From contig JAJLRJ010000008.1 of the NCBI GenBank assembly GCA_024195265.1, positions 21,717,458-21,781,457 of the forward strand: 64,000 nt of DNA, given 5' to 3'. Within the stretch, counting starts at the first letter, position 1; every line of letters begins with the position of its first letter. Shown piece by piece: positions 48,425 to 59,700 of this stretch. The notes under the pieces are model-generated. The model ran no database searches and was not told the DNA's origin. It saw nothing but the letters and a program-made list of their open reading frames with translations. Position numbers and translations under genes: made by a program. This DNA comes from Dendrophyllia cribrosa (lineage: Eukaryota > Cnidaria > Anthozoa > Scleractinia > Dendrophylliidae).

Positions 48425-48934
48425 AGAGGGGAATCCTCGGGATTTTTTGTGTGGGTGTGCCGCCTAGAGATCAAAACAATATCCCAAATTCGAACCAAAG
48501 TGAATAATTTTCCTTCATACTTTCCAAACTGGTCCCTAAAATACTTCCTTTTCAAGCCAAAACCGAAAAAGTCTATACCCTGTTTTAGAAAAGCAGACAA
48601 AACACCCTTTCTCAGACCAAAATGGTCGCAATGTAAACCACATCAAAGAATCAATGGGTTAATCGTACTCCTTGCCAACTTCTCCTCAAAGTCTTCTTCA
48701 AAATATACAGCTAACAATAATCATTACCGTCTTCGCAAGATAGATAAGCCCGCAATTTTAAGTGACAACGTTGCTAAGTAACATGACGTATTGTAACGGG
48801 GTTGGTGCCAAATCGCTCTACTTTCATAACATCATGAGACGAATATCATTATAAGTGAACCCTTGTTAATGACTAGTTATAGTATATTCACACCTATGAA
48901 ATATCCTTTCTGAAATAAAGCGTTTGCACGTGAC

Positions 48935-49435
48935 GTCACGGCGGCCATATTGGTGTCCTAAATAAAACCTATGAGACTTAGAGGGGCTATGTCATGGCGG
49001 TTATGTTTTTGTCTCAGACTGTGCTAGAATTAAAACTGAGCATCTTACTTCAAACACGAAATGCTCTTAGAACACCAAGAACAAGATATCAAGTAAATTC
49101 TTGTAGAAAGAATAAACCATAATCAGTTTTTAGCAAATTTCCAAAACACATTGAACGAACTTGAAAAAATTGGCCATTTGCAATCCATTTCCATCCTGGC
49201 CATCTGTAGCCAGAGACACTTGTTTTTAGTTTCATTATATTCGTAAAGCAATTTTAAACAAAACTGGACCATTATTTTTGCGTTTCCACTGATATAAAAA
49301 TGTCTTTTAGCTTTTTAAATAACACTAAAATTATGGTGACATAGCTCCTTTAAACTCTATTCTTATTCAAACATTACCTATTGTTTTAGCACTTTAATAT
49401 GGCCGCAGGTCACGTGTGTGAAAACACTATATAGA
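48935..49435. mobile_element. Diverged inverted-repeat element
   Basis: CACGTGAC...GGCCATATTGG near 48948 is matched by CCAATATGGCC-like and GTCACGTG sequence near 49400. GGGGCTATGTCA and TGACATAGCTCC pair further in. Ends approximate. Confidence 0.5.
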
Positions 49436-49904
49436 TGTCATAAAAAAATCTAAAATTCAGTGACTAGAAATGCTCTTATTCAATACAACTGTATAAATCT
49501 GTTTCTTGTTATATGTTTAAAAATAAAAACGTTTAAATTAAAAAAAGATATGTATATAAAAACTTCAAAAGTTTTACAAATTGGACTATTGGCAGCCAAT
49601 AAAAACACTGCCCCCATTATACTAATCCTTTCATAAAAGTTTTTGTAATCCAATTAAATAATTGCCTTATATTAAAAATGCTACCTAATTTACTGTTGCT
49701 ACCACATACCTCTGGAAATAACTCCGCTGGCTTTATACATGTATAACTTCATAAGTTTCAAACCATTATTTTGAAAGGAAGGAAACGAATTACTGTTATT
49801 ATATTAAAATCATGCGGATTTCAACAAAGAAAGCTAAATTTAAGACTTACAGGGACGGTTATTTAAAGTGTATATGACAGATGTATTTTATTTGCTTGAT
49901 CGAA

Positions 49905-50248
49905 TCAAAATGGTGTTAGATAAAACGATTTTCTTCCCGCATTTTGGCCGTCTAGAAACACGAACTTTCACTTCCGGTGGGATACAATACCGTGCAAGAA
50001 GGGAGATTGGGGATAGTTCCTGAGTATGTTTTGGTGTTCTCGAGGAAAAAATCATTGCTCTAAGGTGTGTTGTTGAACACGTACATACACACCAAGACAA
50101 ACTCAGGAACAGAGAAACCGCGTAACTGGCTATCTTGTATTGACATCACAGTCAGTCTATCCCCAGTCTGCCTTCTTGCGCGTTATTGCACCCCACCGGA
50201 AGTGAAATTTCACGTTTTTAGACGGCCCAAAATATGAGTTTTTTCGAC
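49905..50248. mobile_element. 344-bp element with about 85-bp inverted repeats
   Basis: Both arms contain GGCCGTCTA(G/A)AAAC, TTTCACTTCCGGTGGG and GCAAGAAGG in inverted order. Non-coding. Confidence 0.75.
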
Positions 50249-50367
50249 TAATAAGAGGATTTTTGGGGGCTTAAAATCGGGCATAAAATCATGGAGGGAA
50301 AAACTTAAATCTCCTTAGAATTAACAAAAGAGGAGGTGTCAAATCAAGGGGGCATACAATAGTCCTT

Positions 50368-50601
50368 TTTACAGTTGTGTGCTTGGTGACCTTGCCTTTG
50401 AGTGGAAGCGAGGCTGGAGGTGACCTTGCTTTGATACAGACCTTGGAGCTTTTCAGATGTAAATTTAGCTAGTTAGCATGAGAAAAGCATTATTAACATA
50501 TGAAAGGCAGAAAGGTTTGTATCAGAGCAAGGTCACCTCCAGCCTCGCTTCCACTCAAAGGCAAGGTCACCAAGCACACAACTGTAAAAAGGACTATTGA
50601 G
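50368..50601. mobile_element. 234-bp palindromic MITE, TTTTTACAGTTGTGTGC family
   Basis: Arms of about 95 bp start AATAGTCCTTTTTACAGTTG. They contain GGTGACCTTGCCTTTGAGTG and its complement. Related to the outer layer of the compound element at 24925-25587. Confidence 0.88.
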
Positions 50602-50707
50602 AAGGTGCTTATAACAGAGAGGTTAATAATAGATACTCAATTACTCTATCTACTTATCTAGTTGATTTCGGGAGGGGTGTACCAGTACCCAAATCAATCC
50701 ACACCCA

Positions 50708-53700
50708 CTAGCTCTGACTCTTCATCTGTGCCTGCATCTTAGCGATCATTTCTTGCATACGACGAAGCTGAAAATAAAATAAATGCATCACTACAGTGTA
50801 TTTTTTCAAGAAAAGAGGGTAGAGCCTGTGTGTTTTAGGTCAGCAGAGCCTGGCCTCTCATTCTGATAACAAGATTGCTGTGAAACTGTGGTGAAATTCC
50901 AACTACTGTGCACTCTACTACCTGGATGTCAGTTGTTATGTTATGAGATTGCTGTGAAACTGTGGTGAAATTCCAACTACTGTGCACTCTACTACCTGGA
51001 TGTCAGTTGTCATGGGTAATACAAGGCTAACTTAAACAGGAAGTTCCGGTATTAAAGGATCGAGTCTGGCCTGTCCATTCTCACCTTCAGTTGTCAATCA
51101 ATCAACCACAAAAGCATTTTAAACAACTGACAACATGTGTCACTACTAAGACCACTCAGTAATGACAAAATTTGAAAAAAAAAAAACATCAAAATAGTCA
51201 TCACAGTACCATCATATATATACTGATTTATATTAATTTTATAGTGGAACTTCATGTTTAAACAATTCAGGTTGTTTTCTCAAGATCCAACACTCGTCAT
51301 ATCATACTTACCTCTTCCTCTTTCTCCATCAAGGCACGATCCTTATCCAACATCACATTAGGGACTTGATGAGTCCTTAATAAAGGAAATGAAGTCAAAC
51401 TTCAGTAAAGAAATGCACTACACATGGAGTTTGAAGGAATTCATATTATTTTTTTTTGTTCATAATTAATTTTAATTAATTATTAATTTTTTTATTCATA
51501 TTATTAACAGCATGTACCTCTTTCCATTCATGGGAGCATCAATCAAGTCCTCAGCAGTCTTTTCACCTGACAGTTGGGCCGCACGGAAATTTTCGTAATG
51601 TGTCTCTTGCGTCACTTCCTTCAGATCCTGCATCTGAGTGCTGTGGATAAATAACCAACAGTGACTTTGTGTAGGGGTAGGGTGTGCGTTTGCAAAACAT
51701 GCATGCAAGTATGATCCACTTGCACTTCATGCCTTTGAGCCTGGTTTTCACTAGCAATAAGCATTAAGTGGATTTATAAGAAATTGCATCCACTGGGTGA
51801 AAACGGACATTGACATAAGCATAAGACAGACGCTTATGCTTATGATGCTTATGCCGGGCACATTTTCACTGGACATAAGCACTGTTATACTTCCGCTTAC
51901 ACTTAATATGTTTATTCTTATGTTGATGTCGCGAGTGAAAATCAGGCTTAATAAGCAAACAGCAACTTTGTATAGGGTGTATGTTCACAAAACACATAAG
52001 GGAGTATCCGCTCCTACTTTGCGCCTTAATGTTAATCATAACTTGTATCTCCAGACTGGATATTATTTCCTTTTCCCTTGAAAAGCATACTGGCAACCAC
52101 TCTGTTATTGGACCATTTGGTGACTATACGTACTGTTCCGTATATATTGTATTATTGTTTGTATAAGAAAAAATCACTCACTGCCAAAACTTAAAAGGAA
52201 CATTATTGACAACAACAACAACGACAATAAGTCTTTATTTTAAAAAAAAAAAAACAGTTACATTTTAGCTGCCAGCATTTAGCAAAGGCCATTCTAGGCG
52301 GGCAGATTAAAGAAAAGTACATGGAGAAAGTTATAACTTTTTACAATTAGAGAGATTAGAGAGATTAGAATTGAGAGAAAATGAATAAATAGTTAAATAA
52401 ATAAAATAATTGTTGTTGAATTTAACTAGAAATCAATTTTTTTATTATCAAAGGCGTTTCAATATAGTCATTTTCGTTTTGTAAAATATCAAGTTGCAAA
52501 TTGTGTAGTGTTTTTAAAAAAATTTTCCTAGGGAGATCCCTAATATAGTGAGGTATCTCATTCCAAAGTTTATCGCCAAATCGATTTAGTGAATTTTTGA
52601 GTTTATCCATCCTGGAGCTTTTCACATAAAATTTACCAGAGGTCGATGACCGCGTATTGTATGAATGAACAATGGAAGTTTTTTGAAATACATGTAGGTT
52701 TAAAATATTATTGACATGTCAGAAGGCTGTTTGAGAGACTTACATGAGCATAGTGCGCAACTTCACAAAGTCACAGTGCTTTGGGTTTTCAACTGAAAAG
52801 AAACAAAATTAAATTAAACAGTATAAGCATTTTGCATCAAGTTACCACAGATATATACATGTAATGGAATGTTGGACAGCTCAGCTTACCTTCTACCACA
52901 CCCCAAGGGTATAATCGGCCTCTGACCTTCTTCCCACATACTTCTATAAGAGTATTACTTCCTACAACAGCAAACGGCATGCCCGCCTAGAAAATAACAA
53001 TGTACATGGAAATATGATGCATGGTCAACAACTGTCATATGAGTCATTTTAATGGAGCCAGAAGTGAAATAGACTGTAAGCCGTCTCTTACTTTTTTCTT
53101 TTAGCTTGCTTGCTCGACTAACTAAAAGAAAAATAAGAGACGGCTGGCAGTCTAGAAGTGAAAAGGAAACACATAAAACTCTGTTAAGGACGCTTCTGTA
53201 AGGCAGGCACCTCTCTAAGATGGACATCAGTAATAGTTATTATTGGCTCAGGTTCTGGTCGAATTTCAGTGGATGGACATCAAAAGATGGATATCAAATA
53301 TTGGCTGGTTCTGGCAGAATTTCATCTGTTTGTCTGTAACTAAACTCTCTATAAGGTGGACACCTCTCTAAGATGGACATCAATTATTGGCTGGTTCTGG
53401 TCGTATTTCACTTGTTCGTCTGTATGCAAACTCTCTATAAGGCGGACACCACTCTAAGATGGACATCAAATATTGGATGGTTCTGGCCAAATTTCACTTG
53501 TTCATCTGTATCTAAACTTTCTATAAGATTGACACCTGACTCTAAGATGGACATCAAATTAATTGGCTGGTTCTGGCAAATTTCACTATGTTGGTCTGTA
53601 TCTATGTAAACTCTCTTTTAGCTATAAGGCAGACACCTCTCTAAGACAGACATGCTAGAGCTGGTCCCTAAGGTGTCCAGCTCACTACTCCCAGATATTG

Positions 53701-56700
53701 TTACCAGGGCAACAAAACAGAGCAGAGCAAATGCACTCAGAACATTCAGTATGTAGCAAATCAAAGGTTTTCCTGCTAAATGTCTGTGCTCTAAGACAAT
53801 TTTATGAATACAAGTATGAATTATGACACAGGGGTTTCAATAAAATTTGAAGTAGGCAGTGCGTTTGAGTACAGTAACCGACTGCATCAACAAGTTTTAA
53901 AATAATTTTTCTTATATTTCTTCAATTTGGTGGGGAAAATAGCTGACTTCTCCAGGCAAAGTATCCGACGGTTTTCGTCGGCCGTCGGTGCTTATTGAAA
54001 GCCCTTGGATGACAGTAATTATTGGAGTGTTATTCTTGTTTTTCTTTTAGAACTGTAGATACTGTACTGTTAGTACTGTATTTGAATTGTTCATTAATAT
54101 TTTTAGCAAAAAAAAAACTGTTTGACATGTAATTTATACACAATGTAAGATATTGAACCTTGAGCTGTTTTGTTTGTTCCACATAGTCTTCATCCTCGTC
54201 ACTTTCACAATCAGGGAGTTCATAAATCTTGATTCCCTGTTCATCAATTTCATCCAAAATCTAAAAAAACACAACATAAAAATTTTACTTTCTGACTATA
54301 TCAAAAGAAAAATGTGAGAAATTGTAACTTAGAAATTAATTAAAAGCAAATAGCAACATGAAGTGAATGAAGATCATGGAAAAAGCAAAAGCATTATTAC
54401 CCTTTTTTTCATGTTTTCAAGTTCAGCTGGTGTGAGGGTGTCGGCCTTGCCAATAACAGGAACAATGTTTACTTTATCATGGAGCTGTTTCATAAACTCA
54501 ATATCAAGAGGCTTCAGTCTGCAAGGCAATTTAAAACAAATGCTGAGTTTTGAAAATGATTATATTTAGGAATAAAGTACAGTTCCACTCAGTCATCACC
54601 CTAGTTCAATCAGTGCTAAATTAAGTTATCTTTAGAGAGCCAGCCTTATCTCAATTAAGAAAGATGTACAATTATCCTTATTAATCTACCAATAACACTG
54701 ACAGTTTTCAATGTATTCTTTCCATAAACTTTAATTGCACTATGATCAACCTGAACATTGGTTTTCTGTTACCTTTCTCGGCAATTTTTGCAACCATCAA
54801 CAAGAATGAGAAAGATGTAGTCTGTCCATTGTGTCATGAGCATGGGAAAAAATTTACCATGACCTTCTTTATTTATCCCCTTACATGACACTGTCAACAT
54901 AGCTGATCCTAGTAGAACTCCGGACTCAGTTGTTATATATGAACATATAAATGACCTAGCTCGCCATGAGTCTCTCATAGCTCAGTCAGTGATTAGAGCA
55001 TCCGACCAGTGACTGCGGAATACATGTCATAGGCTTGAATCCTGTCAGGGACCAAGAGTTTTTGTATTTCTTTTCCGCTTTTTTTAACGCAAATGTATCT
55101 AATAGGTTTAGACAAATGCGAATTGCTATAAATTAGATTGATATATTCTTGCACAGTCCAGAAATAGCTGGTCAAAAACCCACGAAAATCATGTAAAATC
55201 CGTCCGCCATTACTCCGTTCATAAATCCGAGCCCACGTTCTTCTGGTTTGCGATCTGGTACACGTGACTTGATTTGTGATGTCAATAACTCAACGCGGTT
55301 CCCTCCGGGTCACAGACAACAAAGCCAAAAGGCACGTGTTGAGTCATTGACGTCACAAAATCTTTAGGCCAACTCGATCCAACTCTCAGGGTTCGGTCCC
55401 GGTCATTTTTGAATTGGGTAATGGCGGCAATTCGAAATGTAAAGTTAAAATAATGGCACTTCCCGTACGAATTTTGACTTGAAACTTCACAAGGTAAGTA
55501 ACAAGTACTTATATTTTTAAAATATGAAGAGAACAGAAAATGTTTTTTTTTTATCATAGTGACACTTTAAAACATGCCATCTTTATTTATTATCAATAAG
55601 AATCTTTACACCATATTGTCTCTCAACAATATTAGGTACATGTATTTGAAACAAACCTTACCCATGTCCAGTTGGAGCTACAAAATAAAAACAGCAGTGC
55701 ACTCTGGAGTCGATAATATGTCGACGATTGAGGCCTGACTCATCTCTAAGGTAGCTCTCAAACTGCTCCCGCACATAATCCAAAATTGGTTTAAAACTGC
55801 AAAGAAAGATGAAGTCAGTTAATAAAAGTGTTTTTAAGATACTCTCGATCCAAAAGGGCATCTGGGTTCCCTGTGGATAACCAGTTTGCAGACCCATTTA
55901 TAAAATAATATACTATTTACAGCGGTCTTACCCAAGCGAGTATAAGAGGTATCGCCTCCATGAATTCATTATCATTTCGATAGAAGCCTCAAGCAAGTTT
56001 GTTCAAGTCAACGCGATTTTCTTAAAATACCTAACCCGCCCGAAGAACAAGTCCCTCACCTGCCGCCAGCGGGCAGCATTCAAGACGCCGTGGCTCCAAC
56101 TGCTCCTCAAGCTCAAGCTCAAAGTGACAACTCAGGCCAGCTAGAGGTATTTTAATTTTTGATTTTTCTGTATTTCGTACATTAGTTCTACTGTCGCTCG
56201 CGTTCATCTCGCCATGTTTTTCCACGTGGCCTGTCATCCACATTTACTCCGCTTGCCTATTTGGCTGGGTTGTATTCGTTTATACATTTGTTCCCTGTTG
56301 CCGTTTAGCCCTTAGGTCGTATTCCCCCTTCGCCAGCTTAGTTTTGGCTGTTTCATTTTTGTTAGCCTAGTCTGCTGCGCGCCCCTCCGCTCGTCGCCCT
56401 CCGTTGCCCGCATTTTGCTCCCTTTTGCTGTATCGGACGTCGTGTATTTCCCGCTCCATTGTGTGCAGTTACTTTATTCACAGTAATTACGTTTATATCT
56501 TGCCTCATTACCGATGTTTAGCTATATGTTTCCCGGTATGAGATGTTTTAGTACTTGTTCCCGCATGGCCGATGTTTATTTAGCACAATATTTTCCAGCA
56601 TGCGACGTTTTTTAAATCTTCCCTCATTACCGATGCTCAGATTTATATTTATTTGCCGGTATGAGACGTTTTGGTATTTGTTTCCGCATGGCCGATGTTC

Positions 56701-59700
56701 ATAACAGTATTTTCTGGCATGCGATGTTTATAAAATCTTGCCTCATGATCGATGTTTAGTTTTGTATTTCCCGGCATGAGACGTTTTAGTATTTGTTTCC
56801 GCATGGCCGATGTTCAACACAGCACTTTCCGGCATGCGAATGTTTGCGATCTTGCCTCATGACCAATGTCCCGGCATGAGATGTTTTAGTATTTGTTTAC
56901 CGGCATAGCCGATGTTCAGCATAATATTTTCCGGCATGCGATGTTTATATTTCCTTACGTCATATCTTATGTTTAGTTTTATTTTACGGCGTGCGATGTT
57001 AATGAATTTTCCTCGTGTCCAATATTTACTATAAATCTGCCGGTTTGCCATGTTTTCTGTTGTCTCATTGTCTTATGTGTTTGATGTTTGTGTATATTTT
57101 TGCTCTTTGATTTTGGCATATTTTTGGCCTCCTGCGAGTCCGTAATTGGTATACTTTTGCGGCTTCAATTGTTTCACATTTCTTTGTTATTCCCATTACT
57201 AGTTTACCTTTTATCTTTCCGGGTATTATTTGTTGTTTATATTGTTACCCTCCTCGCACCTTTTAGCCCCTCCCTCTATTTATCACTCTCCTCTCGCCTC
57301 TCTTATTCTCCAGGGTCTTACCGCCCCTTCTTGCCTTGACTACGTTATTCTTTTGTGTGCTTGCAATCGTGCGGTGCAGTCATATTGTGTTTTGCTATGT
57401 TTTCTTATTCGCGTTGTTTTCATTTTTATTTGACACTATCAAGCAACTACTTCAGCGTATAGAGACCTTAGAGGCGCACCAGAACGGTGACATTGAATCC
57501 CAGATTGCCAGGCTGTCTACATACGGCCAAAGAAACTTGGCCGATTTCGACAAATATACTGCTTTGAGCATGGCTGAATCACTGGCGTCGGACGCAAAGC
57601 AGGTTAATCACTCCAAGACGTCTTTCCTAACCGTCGCCTCTCAAACGTTGCGCAGTCACCTTCACAAGTCCAACAAGATTTTTCAGGCTTATTTCTTGGC
57701 ACTTTTCGCCGACAAGGAATATACACAAATCTTAGATCGCATTTCTAAGGTGGATAAATCGCTTCGTTCGGATCCTACTATCCAGGCTTCGCAGTCTTCA
57801 AACGCATCCTAGTTTTCTCCAGGTCCGTCTGGCAGATGTTCCCCTAGAGCTCAGCGTGTGGTCTGTTTCTGCTGTGGCATCCCCGGGCATACCGCATCGA
57901 GGTGTTTTCGCCGATCCCAGTCAGCACGAGCTTCTTATCGTTTCACCCCTTACTCTGCGCGCGGTCGTGGTTTTAATAAGTAGCTTTTGTTTTCTTTGTA
58001 CCTATTTATTACTACCATTTGTCTGACAATAAACGTTCCTTTTGTTTGGTGCTATTTCTTTTTGTCTTTCTTCGTTTTCCCCACGCTCTAGGATGGCAGT
58101 TTTGAAAGGGAGTCTTATTCCCTCTCGGATTACTGAGGCTCAAAATTGTCATCCCTTGAGCCATCCCCCCTTTCTTTTTTCTTTTTTTTTTTTTTAAGTT
58201 TATTTTTTTTTTCCTTCTCCCTCTTTCTTATAGCCCCCTTTCAAGCGCGTTAGGGTTGCCTCAGAGATTCCGGATTGGGAATTCACTCGAGATTTCTGCC
58301 CAGGAAGTGTTGAAAAACCTACCGTACGTTGGGTCAAGGTTGATAATTCACCCATTGGGATGGCTCAAGGGATGGCAGAAGAAAACCTCCATATCTCTCA
58401 AGAGTTTATTAAGGCGGTCCTTGATGGCCACGCCCTTGCAGACGCCTCAATGCTTGCCTTCAGGAATCCGGCTACTTTTGTTGCGGGCAATCTCCACAGC
58501 CACAGTTCAGCCTGGGAGTATATTTCTAAAGTTGCTCCGTATGAACTCACCCCCAGTGTACTTCGCTGTATCAAGAACTTTGTTAATGTGCACGAATTTT
58601 TTCAGCCGTTTAAAGGTCAATTTAAGGGGGAGAATTTTGATTCCGCTCTACCCCCCCATAAAATTTTTTCTAATTCTATTTCATGTAAACCTTATTCCAA
58701 GTTCATCTCGGATACTATCCTGGCGCGTCTAACATCAGGGGCTATCTCAGTATGGGGAAAAGTGGGTTATGTTTCTCCTCCCCATCTAGTTATGCCCCTA
58801 ACAGTGGAGCCCTCAAAGCCGCGCCTTTGCAACGATAACCGCTTCCTTAATCTATGGATAAAGGACGCACCCTTTCAGTTGGATTCCATTGCAGGCCTTC
58901 CTCGTTATGTCAGCCCATCTTCATTCCAGTCAGTTTGTGATGACAAATCTGGTTATGACCATGTCTTCCTCGCCCCGGAAAGTCGTACGTTTTTTGGCTT
59001 TGAATGGGGCGGCTGGTTTTTCACTAGTAACTCCATCCCCTTCGGGTTGAAATCTTCAGCCTACATTTACAACTCAATTGGGCTTCTCGCATCTCATTAT
59101 TTTCGTTCTCTCCTTATACCTTGTTCGTTGTATATAGATGATCGCCATACAGGAGAAATTCAGCTGTCCCCTAACGCCCCGGCATATCGTTCTTTCTCCT
59201 CTTCTTCAGAAAAATCCTTTTCCCGGGCGTCCACCACCATTTTTATTGTTTGTTACACTTTAATTAGCTTGGGATACTTCATTGGTCTCGCTAAATCTCT
59301 CCTCACCCCCGTACAGGTTGTCCCATACCTTGGGTTTTTGGTAGACTCAGTTCGACAGGCCTTTTTGCTGATTGAGCAAAAGAAGCAGAAGTGTCTTTCC
59401 CTCACGCGGCATGTACTCGCCTCTCGCTCTACTGATGTTAAGACTCTTCAGCGTTTGTCTGGAAAGTACATGTCGTTTTCTCTTGCAGTCCCGGCTGCGC
59501 AACTTTTCATCAATGAAATTAATTTGGCCATATCAAAAGGTCTTCGCTCTTCTCGCCCTATTCCTGTTTCTGGTTCTCTGAAGGAGGAAATTCAACATTG
59601 GTTGTTTCTTGAGTCTTGGACTGGTTACCTTCCTTGGCGTCAGGAATTCCACCATCAAATAAAGCTATGTTCGGATGCTTCTTCTTTCGCGTGGGCGTGT

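Noticed and set aside
48187..48781. Long Gly-rich and Pro-rich frames across the G tract
   Set aside because: They arise only from base composition; they lack splice or start signals and conserved motifs.
54970..55052. Functional tRNA
   Set aside because: The anticodon arm is irregular and enlarged; better explained as a tRNA-derived repeat.
57336..57455. Hydrophobic N-terminal extension of the Gag frame starting at the ATG at 57336
   Set aside because: The segment is pyrimidine-rich and unlike Gag, and a good acceptor (CTACTTCAG) sits at its end; treated as intron.
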